Positions 36,926 through 43,940 of a DNA stretch of 46,861 bases are shown piece by piece. The notes beneath the pieces were generated by a model that was given only the letters and a program-made list of their open reading frames with translations, was not told where the DNA came from and did no database searches. Position 1 is the stretch's first letter. Every line of letters starts with the position of its first letter. The position numbers and the translations under genes were made by a program. Source of the stretch: Desulfobacterales bacterium (GTDB taxonomy: Bacteria > Desulfobacterota > Desulfobacteria > Desulfobacterales > JAIPEE01). The stretch is from NCBI GenBank assembly GCA_021737275.1, contig JAIPEE010000033.1, forward strand, positions 1-46,861, in the 5' to 3' direction.

Positions 36926-37678
36926 TTACGGAACCATATCAGGAAAAAGGCGAAAATAAAGGCGATCTCTTTCCAAAATAAATTTAATATCATCCTCACT
37001 GAAATATTTATTCCAGGTCATTTTCCGCTTTCCCCGTCCACCTTTTTGAGGAAGAATTGGTAGTGCGTCCAAAATTGGTCTGGTTTTTTCATCTTTAATT
37101 CCATAATGTTGAAGCAGTCCAAAAAGGTCGGAATTTAAATTTTCAGTTTTAAGAAAATGAATATTTTTAAATTTTTGATTGAGAATGTCGTCGTCTATGG
37201 TATCAAGTTCACTCAATAACTTTCTGGGATTATCATTGGTCAGGCGTGTCAGTACCCATGAATTGTAACCAATTTTTCGTGTTGTAAGGGCTTTTGCTTT
37301 TTTCTCAGGAATAGTGCCCCGCAAAGACCATTTATTGAAAAGATGTAAGAATTCTGAAAAGGTAAGATCTGGGAAATCAGGGTAAATCTTAAGAACCTTA
37401 TCCATATCAAACATTTTTTTTGAATAAACAGGATCCGCCCACCAGCGAAATGTATAACGTGACACATAGTGTTCAAAAACATTCCGAACATTTGTTACAA
37501 TCGGAAGATTACGAGATAGAGAAGGAATTTTTTTTATACCGGCATGCTTTAATTCGGGAAGTTCCAGAATATTTATTCCATCATCTCCCAGGGCAATCTT
37601 ACGCAGCATTTCGGTAACAAAAGTTCCTCCGGTCTTAGGGTGGTGGATATAAACAAAAGCATTATTAAAAACAATCAT
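36926..37678 (-). CDS. Sulfotransferase family 2-like protein
   Basis: 250 residues beginning MIVFNNAFVYIHHPKTGGTFVTEML, where HPKTGGT is the 5'-phosphosulfate loop of this family. The 3'-phosphate motif is IVTNVRNVFEHYVSRYTF. The rest is helical and lacks signal or membrane segments. I prefer ATG 37678 over the TTG four codons earlier (37690) because GGA falls about 8 bases upstream of it. It is the first gene after the epimerase in the minus-strand block, separated by 170 bases. Acceptor unknown; a glycan is likely from context. Confidence 0.8.
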   Translation of the reverse strand: MIVFNNAFVYIHHPKTGGTFVTEMLRKIALGDDGINILELPELKHAGIKKIPSLSRNLPIVTNVRNVFEHYVSRYTFRWWADPVYSKKMFDMDKVLKIYPDFPDLTFSEFLHLFNKWSLRGTIPEKKAKALTTRKIGYNSWVLTRLTNDNPRKLLSELDTIDDDILNQKFKNIHFLKTENLNSDLFGLLQHYGIKDEKTRPILDALPILPQKGGRGKRKMTWNKYFSEDDIKFILERDRLYFRLFPDMVP

Positions 37679-37850
37679 ATCTATTTCCAAAAAAATAAAT
37701 TTCTGAATTAAAAAAATTCAACCCCGCTGTAATCGAAGCGAGGTATATAAGGGGTAATCAGCTCAGCAAACGCCAGAGAAGCAGCTTTAACAGGTTCAAC
37801 GTTTATCAGATATTAAATAGAACCTCCCAACAGTTTTTTGAAAAAGGGCG

Positions 37851-38771
37851 TTACTGTTTTTGGAACCATGCCCATGTTTTCTTAAGCCCTTCAAGCAGAT
37901 CCGTTTCAGGATTAAAGGCAAAAGCATCACGCGCTTTATCAATTTTGCCCCAGGTGTGGAGGATCTCACCATCACGAAAATCTTTATATTGAACCGATAT
38001 CTCTCCGGGAGAACATCCTATGGCTAATTCAATCTGTGCTATTAATTCATTTATGCTAGTAGGTTGGCCGCTGCCAAGTTGATATACGCCGTTTACTCCG
38101 GTTTCAACAGCATTAACAATGCCTTTTACCAGATCACCAACATAAAGATAATCCCTGTTCTGCGTTCCATCTCCGTAAACAATTAAAGGATCACCATTTA
38201 AAATTCGGCGCATAAAAGCAGCAACCACACTGCCTTTATGGAAAGAGCGCGGCCCAAAGATGTTAGTAAAACGCAGTGCTACTGACTTAAGGCCATATGA
38301 TCCTGCATATGCGGAAAGATAACCCTCCATTGTGAGTTTTGATGCACCGTAAGGTGACAGGGGCCGGGGAACCATGCCTTCGTGGACTGGTGGATCGGCT
38401 TCACCGATAATGGCTCCGCCTGTGGAAGCAGCCACAAAGCTTTCTACACCTGCAAGTCGAGCCGCTTCCATAAGCTGAAAAGTTCCGTTTACATTGACAT
38501 CAAAATTAAAAACCGGATTTTCTATGGAATCCATAACCCTTGTATCGGCTGCCAGATGAATAATTGCATCTTGTCCGGGGATAATGCGGTCCAACAGATC
38601 CCGGTCCCGAATATCTCCTTTAATGAAGTTGGTGTCCAAGCCGGCAAGGTGTTCTCGATTGCCTAAAATCTCATTGTCAAGCACAGTGATTTCATGATCA
38701 CCGGAGAGATTCAAATACTCAATAAGGTTTATACCGATAAATCCGGCACCGCCGGTAATAAAAAATTTCAT
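37851..38771 (-). CDS. NAD-dependent epimerase/dehydratase (UDP-sugar epimerase-like)
   Basis: A 306-residue extended SDR. The NAD motif is FITGGAGFIGINLIEYL, the catalytic pair is SPYGASK (Tyr-x-x-x-Lys), and AASTGGAIIGE, VFNFDVNVNGTF and RFTNIFGPRS match GalE-type sugar epimerases. The length suits the short form common in glycan loci. It would change one nucleotide sugar into another to supply the transferases. The gene follows the 538-residue membrane protein by 25 bases on the same strand, and precedes the sulfotransferase genes. The exact substrate (UDP-glucose, UDP-GlcNAc or a related sugar) is not visible. Confidence 0.85.
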   Translation of the reverse strand: MKFFITGGAGFIGINLIEYLNLSGDHEITVLDNEILGNREHLAGLDTNFIKGDIRDRDLLDRIIPGQDAIIHLAADTRVMDSIENPVFNFDVNVNGTFQLMEAARLAGVESFVAASTGGAIIGEADPPVHEGMVPRPLSPYGASKLTMEGYLSAYAGSYGLKSVALRFTNIFGPRSFHKGSVVAAFMRRILNGDPLIVYGDGTQNRDYLYVGDLVKGIVNAVETGVNGVYQLGSGQPTSINELIAQIELAIGCSPGEISVQYKDFRDGEILHTWGKIDKARDAFAFNPETDLLEGLKKTWAWFQKQ

Positions 38772-38796
38772 ATAATTGTACCTGATTTCTTAAAAG

Positions 38797-40413
38797 TTAT
38801 TCGTCATCTTCGTCATCTTCATCAGCCTGTATTTCTTCAGATATATTCTTTTTGGATAAAGTTGTTTCAATTTCATCCAGATGTTTAAGAAGCCAGTCTG
38901 ATGTACATAACCCCATCTGTCCATTTGCTGCCGGCAAAATCCATGTATCCTTGTCGTTATCCTTATTGATTCGACCTTTAGGCACATTTACATAACAAAC
39001 CGCTATGGTGGCGTCTGGAAACTTGCTTACAACCTCTTTGCTGATCTTGTGCCATAATTTAAATTGAAGCAACAGAAGCGTCCCTTTGCTTTTTATATTG
39101 TCCTGGGCATATGTTTCAAATGCTGATTCATTATCAAAGAAAACCGTTTTTTCTAAAAGATCCTTTGCTCTGAGGAGTTTATTATTCGACAGACAATAAA
39201 CAAAAAACCATAAATTTAATGGGGTCAAGGGCGTTTTTGAAAAAATATGATATGTTTTGCCAGATCGAACCTGTATCTTTTGCAAATCACCAACACGAAG
39301 GGAGTTTTTTATTTCTGTCGATTTTAATTTATTTCCGGAAGGCAAAAATCCCGGATATCCCAGATAAAGAGGATAACGGAGAATCTTCAGATATAGCCTT
39401 GAAAAAAAAGCAAAAGAGGAAAGGATCTTCCCCAGAGAATTACCTGTATGCCGAAGCAGTGCAATAAAAGTAATGACAACAGTCCACTCCCGCTCCCCGG
39501 TAAGCGCCCCATATCCGAGTTGTCCCAGAACGGCAAGAAGGGCCACACCGATTATGAGGTTAGTAAGCGTATCGCTTCGTTGTCTGTTAAGAACTCTGTC
39601 AGAACGCATCGTTTGAACTTCGTGAAAAAGAGGAAGCTTATTATCAAAATTCAGAATAACCTGTTCATCAGGGGGGATTTTTTGTCTGGCCATTATCTTT
39701 GCTTGCGAGATCGCAAGATCTTTGCGTTCTTTTATTAATCCAGGAAGTTTATATTCATTTTCCAGAATTCGGGAATTAAGTAAATAGCTAAAACCTAAAC
39801 CTGGAATAGCTATTAATGCAACCGTAATAACAGTTAATGGATCAATCAGCACCAGCAAAATGGTCCCATATAAAAACTGAAAAACGGAAGGCACCGATCG
39901 CAGTAAAGTACGAGTCGCTCTCGACAAAATATCCGTACCGCCGGTGCTCAAATATATTGTATCCGCTGGAAAAGGCTTTGATCCCATTCCCTTCAGGTCA
40001 GGCAGAATAGGAAAAAATTTAGACAGGCATCTTCGTGAGACATCAACACCATGACGGGCTGAAATATCAAGGACCTGCTGAAGTACGATAATGTCAAGCA
40101 AACTGCTGAATATAAAAAAAACAGAACCTGCTATCGCAACCGGCCAAAACAGGTCACTTATTGCCATCCCTTCCGGCAAATAAATAAGCCATGACGCCTT
40201 GCCTTTCTCAAGCGCTCTCAAATATAAGAATAAAAGTATGAAAACTGAACTGAGAAGCGTTTTTGATAAAAAACTGGCGCTCAACATTATCAGAAGTCGG
40301 TGACGTCCAAATTGCCAGAGGTCAAGAAGCAACCAAACTAATACGGCCCAATAACGTTTAAATCGTTCCCTGATAAATATAAAGTTATTGGGCCAATCTG
40401 AAAGAAATTTCAT
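38797..40413 (-). CDS. ABC-exporter-like transmembrane protein without an ATPase domain
   Basis: 538 residues. The N-terminal 340 have about six hydrophobic segments grouped as in a type I ABC exporter, including the sequence YLSTGGTDILSRATRTLLRS and the following LVLIDPLTVITVALIAIPGL, which resemble the linker and fourth helix pair of such exporters. No Walker A, signature or Walker B motif follows. Instead the last 140 residues look soluble and unfamiliar and end in the acidic tail EEIQADEDDEDDE. It lies between the sulfoquinovose synthase (8 bases away) and the epimerase, so it is probably part of the same operon. It may use a separate ATPase, or have lost transport and act as a membrane scaffold. 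The role is not established. Confidence 0.65.
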   Translation of the reverse strand: MKFLSDWPNNFIFIRERFKRYWAVLVWLLLDLWQFGRHRLLIMLSASFLSKTLLSSVFILLFLYLRALEKGKASWLIYLPEGMAISDLFWPVAIAGSVFFIFSSLLDIIVLQQVLDISARHGVDVSRRCLSKFFPILPDLKGMGSKPFPADTIYLSTGGTDILSRATRTLLRSVPSVFQFLYGTILLVLIDPLTVITVALIAIPGLGFSYLLNSRILENEYKLPGLIKERKDLAISQAKIMARQKIPPDEQVILNFDNKLPLFHEVQTMRSDRVLNRQRSDTLTNLIIGVALLAVLGQLGYGALTGEREWTVVITFIALLRHTGNSLGKILSSFAFFSRLYLKILRYPLYLGYPGFLPSGNKLKSTEIKNSLRVGDLQKIQVRSGKTYHIFSKTPLTPLNLWFFVYCLSNNKLLRAKDLLEKTVFFDNESAFETYAQDNIKSKGTLLLLQFKLWHKISKEVVSKFPDATIAVCYVNVPKGRINKDNDKDTWILPAANGQMGLCTSDWLLKHLDEIETTLSKKNISEEIQADEDDEDDE

Positions 40414-40421
40414 GGTATGTA

Positions 40422-41639
40422 TCAGAGTGCCTCGGGAGTCGTTTTGCCCTCGTGATCAGGCTCAATTTCATTATTCCAGCAGGAAGTACAGATTATATAG
40501 TTGTCATCACAACGATCTTTATACTTTTCGACAATTTCCATCACCTCGTTCATCAGACCTTTCTTGTTTTCCAACAAAATGGGGTTCAGACCTAATTGAA
40601 GAAACTTTTCATTTTTCACCATGAGATTATTTTCTATGGCTTCTTTTCTGGGGTTCTTATAATAACGAATTTCAGCACCTGTCGATTTTGACACCAGTTC
40701 AGCCAGGTATTTTACATTATGTGTTTCAGTGGCCTGATTAAAAATATCTACACGATCCCCTCTATTTGGCGGGTTGTCAATGGCCAGTTTAACGCACTGA
40801 ACGGTATCTTTTATATGGATAAAAGCTCGTGTTTGGCCACCAATGCCATGAACAGTGAGTGGATGGCCAACAACTGCCTGAACAAGGAACCTGTTCAAAA
40901 CGGTTCCAAAATCACCATCATAATCAAAACGATTAATCAGGACTTCATCAAGGCTGGTCTCATCAGTATTTGTGCCCCAAACAACTCCCTGGTGCAGATC
41001 CGTTATACGCAAACCGTCATTTTTGTTATAAAAATAAAAAAACAGAGCATCCTGGGTTTTAGTCATATGGTATATACTGCCGGGGCTTGCAGGATACATG
41101 ATGTCCAGTTCCTGCTTCCCCTGGTCAGTATCTACGGTAACATTCAGATAACCTTCCGGTATTTTCAATCCGGCAGTCTGATAACCGTAGACGCCCATAG
41201 TGCCAAGATGGACCACATGGATATCCAGATTGGCCTCAACTATAGCGGCAAGCAGGTTGTTAGTGGCGTTCAAATTATTGTTTACCGTATAACGTTTTTC
41301 GCGGGATGATTTCATTGAGTAGGGCGCAGAACGTTGCTCCGCAAAATGGACGACGGCATCGGGATCAAATTCCTGTAAAAGAGAGAGGAGTCTGTGGTAA
41401 TTCCGTGAAATATCAAAATTATAATATCTAATTTTATTACCGGTCAGCTCTTCCCAGCGTTCAATTCTTTTATAAATACTGGCAATAGGAGTAAGAGATT
41501 TACAACCCATTTTAGTATCAATATCTCTTCGAGCGAGATTATCTACAATAACTATCTCATATCCATGTTTAGAAAGATAAAGAGACGTGGGCCAACCACA
41601 AAATCCGTCACCACCGAGAACAATAACTTTTTTACTCAT
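40422..41639 (-). CDS. UDP-sulfoquinovose synthase (SQD1/SqdB family), copy 2
   Basis: A 405-residue SDR. The NAD motif VLGGDGFCGWPTSLYL has the SQD1-specific GWPT. Also seen are HLGTMGVYGY, the catalytic SIYHMTK (Tyr-His-x-x-Lys), DFGTVLNRFLVQAVVGHPLTV, GIGGQTRAFIHI and NPRKEAIENN. Compared with copy 1 it lacks the EYGTPNIDIEEG block and the EEHYY tail motif, so it is more divergent and may make a related sugar. It ends with a 30-residue tail (CTSCWNNEIEPDHEG) not seen in copy 1. The ABC-like gene follows by 8 bases. An AAGGA site stands about 9 bases before ATG 41639. Confidence 0.8.
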   Translation of the reverse strand: MSKKVIVLGGDGFCGWPTSLYLSKHGYEIVIVDNLARRDIDTKMGCKSLTPIASIYKRIERWEELTGNKIRYYNFDISRNYHRLLSLLQEFDPDAVVHFAEQRSAPYSMKSSREKRYTVNNNLNATNNLLAAIVEANLDIHVVHLGTMGVYGYQTAGLKIPEGYLNVTVDTDQGKQELDIMYPASPGSIYHMTKTQDALFFYFYNKNDGLRITDLHQGVVWGTNTDETSLDEVLINRFDYDGDFGTVLNRFLVQAVVGHPLTVHGIGGQTRAFIHIKDTVQCVKLAIDNPPNRGDRVDIFNQATETHNVKYLAELVSKSTGAEIRYYKNPRKEAIENNLMVKNEKFLQLGLNPILLENKKGLMNEVMEIVEKYKDRCDDNYIICTSCWNNEIEPDHEGKTTPEAL

Positions 41640-41678
41640 AAAAAGGAATCCTTTGAATTAAGTTTGGTTAAACAATTT

Positions 41679-42233
41679 TTATTTTTGATTAAAGTAATTA
41701 TTATAAAGTAATTCATGTAAAACGCATCTGCACTGAAGGCAAGTCAGTTTTTTTAACAGCATTTTCATATCATCTTCAATTGAAAAACTTTCTATGCACT
41801 GTTGTCGGGAGAATGAAACGTCAGAAGAAATTTCAGCTATAAAGCCGTAAAGACTCTGATTTGAGAAGGAGCTGTTAACATGCCAGGGGATTTTATTTAA
41901 GGGCTTAATGGAAATAATATCCTTTTCTTTGATTTCTAATTCACGTTGTAATATTGTCAATGCGCCAACAGCAGGATCGTGATTTTTTTTATTCCTACCA
42001 CCCGGGAAATCATAAGTTGTTTTTTTTACACCATGTCTATAAAATGGTTTTGAAAGTATTATCGCGTCTCTATAAAATGGGATAACGATAACAGAGTCAT
42101 CCTTTTCAATGCGCCAATATTCAATGGTATCACCTTTTTCATCAACGATACTCTCAGCTATGATTTCAAGCCAAAAAGATGATATTTTGACAATCGTTTT
42201 AAGCACTTTCCAATCAGGCATGTCAAGTTTCAA
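41679..42233 (-). CDS. Nudix-domain protein with a degenerate Nudix box
   Basis: 184 residues, starting at TTG 42233 with AAGGA 7 bases upstream. The centre holds a Nudix-like region: a strand VIPFYRDAIILSKPFYRHGVKK, then TTYDFPGGRNKKNHDPAVGA and LTILQRELEIKEKDI. The REL of the Nudix box is there, but the following EE pair that binds the metal reads IK. Catalysis of nucleotide-diphosphate hydrolysis is therefore doubtful. A role in binding or a related reaction is possible. It is the first gene of the minus-strand glycan block and lies 39 bases from copy 2 of the sulfoquinovose synthase. Confidence 0.6.
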   Translation of the reverse strand: MKLDMPDWKVLKTIVKISSFWLEIIAESIVDEKGDTIEYWRIEKDDSVIVIPFYRDAIILSKPFYRHGVKKTTYDFPGGRNKKNHDPAVGALTILQRELEIKEKDIISIKPLNKIPWHVNSSFSNQSLYGFIAEISSDVSFSRQQCIESFSIEDDMKMLLKKLTCLQCRCVLHELLYNNYFNQK

Positions 42234-42609
42234 AGATAAATCCTTTTCTTTGATTAAACCGTCTTTCTGTGAGTACCTAATAATATATAGCTCCGCTTCT
42301 TGGATTATATGGTTTAAAACAATATACCCACTTGAGATGCTATATAAAAAATATTTTCAGGAAAAATTAAATAAAAAACGCAACATCTAGTATCAAATTA
42401 AAAATTGATACACAAGAAATAATTATAACCGTATTTGATTCATTCTTGACATGTAAAAGTTTTTTAAATACTAATAACGATTAAGTAAATAACTGACACA
42501 AAAACTTTTCATTATTAAAACAATATTCTAAATGTGTATCTTAATAAATTATTGTAAGAAGGTCAATAATTTTATGTTGTTAATGCCTATCTGAGAGGAA
42601 AATAGTATC
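42234..42609. other. Divergent intergenic region between Nudix and pilT genes
   Basis: About 375 bases, AT-rich, no ORF. It has a 7-bp inverted repeat GTATCAA/TTGATAC (42390-42396, 42405-42411) and a possible pilT promoter at 42446. Nothing else stands out. Confidence 0.45.
42446..42474 (+). promoter_or_regulatory. Possible sigma-70 promoter of pilT
   Basis: TTGACA (42446-42451), 17 bases, then TACTAA (42469-42474), about 135 bases before the pilT start. The -35 is perfect and the -10 is moderate. Confidence 0.45.
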
Positions 42610-43656
42610 ATGGTGGAACTTAATACTCTGCTGCGTATTACCCAGGACAGAAATGCGTCTGACCTTCATTTGACAGACAGTATGCCGCCGATTTTAAGAA
42701 TACATGGCGAACTTGTCAGACTTGATGAGTTTGGTGTTTTGTACAGGGAGGATCTTGAAGAGCTTATTTATGAGGCTCTTACTGAGATGCAATTACAGAA
42801 ATTCAGAGCTGAAAAAGAGCTTGATTTTTCTTATGGGATTCAGGGCGGTGACCGGTTCCGTGTTAATATTCATATCCAGCAGGGTAATGTTGAAGCCGCA
42901 TTCAGGCGAATTCCGAACAGAATTCCACCCATGGATGAACTGAATCTTCCTGATATTGCCTATGAACTTGCCCGAAAACCTCATGGGCTGGTTTTGATTA
43001 CAGGGCCAACCGGTACCGGCAAAAGTACAACAATGGCCAGTATGATTGATATGATCAATGGTGAAAGAAGCTGCGTGATTATCAGTATTGAAGATCCCAT
43101 TGAGTACGTTCATACTAACCGGCTGAGCATCATCAAGCAAAGAGAGGTATTTTCGGACACCAATTCTTTTCCCGAAGCGCTGAAGCGGGTTTTACGTCAG
43201 GATCCGGATATTATTGTTGTGGGTGAGATGAGAGACCTTGAGACAATTTCAACAGCCCTGACGGCAGCAGAAACAGGACATCTTGTTTTTGCAACACTGC
43301 ATACACCGGATGCCCCCCAGACAATAGAACGTATTATTGACGTTTTTCCGCCTCATCAGCAGAACCAGGTTCGTCTCCAGCTGGCAAGTTGTCTACAGGG
43401 GGTAATATCACAAATACTGATGCCAAAGGCGCGGGGGAATGGTCGTATTCTGGCGACAGAAATTTTTGTTGGAACACCGGCTGTTAGAAACCTGATCAGA
43501 GAGAAAGATATTGCCAAAATACCCAATGTAATCCAGACAGGTGCGCAATATGGTATGCGAACAATGGATACCTGTCTGAACCAGCTTGTGACAAAACGAT
43601 TGATAACTAAAGAAGTGGCTAAGAGTAAGGCTAAGTATCCTCAAAATTTTAATTAA
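42610..43656 (+). CDS. pilT: Type IV pilus retraction ATPase PilT
   Basis: 348 residues, the usual PilT length. It is the hexameric cytoplasmic motor that depolymerises type IV pili for twitching motility. It has the N-terminal DASDLHLT-like segment (NASDLHLTDSMPP), Walker A GPTGTGKST (about 132-140), the Asp-box EDPIEY, Walker B IIVVGEMRDLET, the His-box HTPDA (about 231-235) and the PilT-specific AVRNLIRE motif in the C-terminal domain. These together separate it from PilB. It stands alone with its own promoter candidate; no other pilus gene is nearby. An AGAGG site precedes the start by about 12 bases. Confidence 0.94.
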   Translation: MVELNTLLRITQDRNASDLHLTDSMPPILRIHGELVRLDEFGVLYREDLEELIYEALTEMQLQKFRAEKELDFSYGIQGGDRFRVNIHIQQGNVEAAFRRIPNRIPPMDELNLPDIAYELARKPHGLVLITGPTGTGKSTTMASMIDMINGERSCVIISIEDPIEYVHTNRLSIIKQREVFSDTNSFPEALKRVLRQDPDIIVVGEMRDLETISTALTAAETGHLVFATLHTPDAPQTIERIIDVFPPHQQNQVRLQLASCLQGVISQILMPKARGNGRILATEIFVGTPAVRNLIREKDIAKIPNVIQTGAQYGMRTMDTCLNQLVTKRLITKEVAKSKAKYPQNFN

Positions 43657-43692
43657 AATGGCGCCATTAAAAGTTCAATCTACTGCGTTGCA

Positions 43693-43748
43693 TTAATTTT
43701 TAAGGCACTCGACATACGATATGTATGTTTTCATACCTGAAAAATTAA
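43693..43748. repeat. Palindromic element downstream of pilT
   Basis: TTAATTTTTAAGG (43693-43705) pairs with CCTGAAAAATTAA (43736-43748) with one mismatch. In the loop CATAC-GATAT-GTATG (43713-43727) forms a second hairpin. Upstream the palindrome AATGGCGCCATT (43657-43668) follows the pilT stop. These may end the transcript or be a dispersed repeat. Confidence 0.5.
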
Positions 43749-43811
43749 CACACTTTGTATGACGTTATTTTTTTATAAGTTTACAAAATAAGAAAGTTTT
43801 AAAACCGGAAT

Positions 43812-43856
43812 AACAAAAAAACGCGTTACAGTTAACCTGTAGCGCGTTTTTTTGTT
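43812..43856. terminator. Bidirectional terminator between pilT and tRNA-Arg
   Basis: A stem of AACAAAAAAACGCG (43812-43825) with its complement CGCGTTTTTTTGTT (43843-43856), extended inward by ACAG/CTGT. Runs of A and T on both sides let it stop transcripts from either direction. It follows the tRNA-Arg 3' end by 2 bases on the minus strand. Confidence 0.75.
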
Positions 43857-43858
43857 GA

Positions 43859-43934
43859 TGGTGCCCTCGGCAGGAATCGGACCTGCGGCACATGGATTAG
43901 GAATCCAATGCTCTATCCACTGAGCTACGAGGGC
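43859..43934 (-). tRNA. tRNA-Arg (anticodon CCT)
   Basis: A 76-base cloverleaf on the minus strand with acceptor arms GCCCTCG/CGAGGGC, the D-arm TAGCTCAGTGGATAGAGCA, anticodon loop TTCCTAA (CCT), T-arm with GGTCCGATTCC and an encoded CCA. It reads AGG codons. I found no integrase or duplicated tRNA end near it. Confidence 0.95.
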
Positions 43935-43940
43935 AAAAAA

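Noticed and set aside
43859-43934. tRNA-Arg as an integration site for a genomic island
   Set aside because: No integrase gene and no duplicated tRNA 3' end were found in the flanking sequence of this window.
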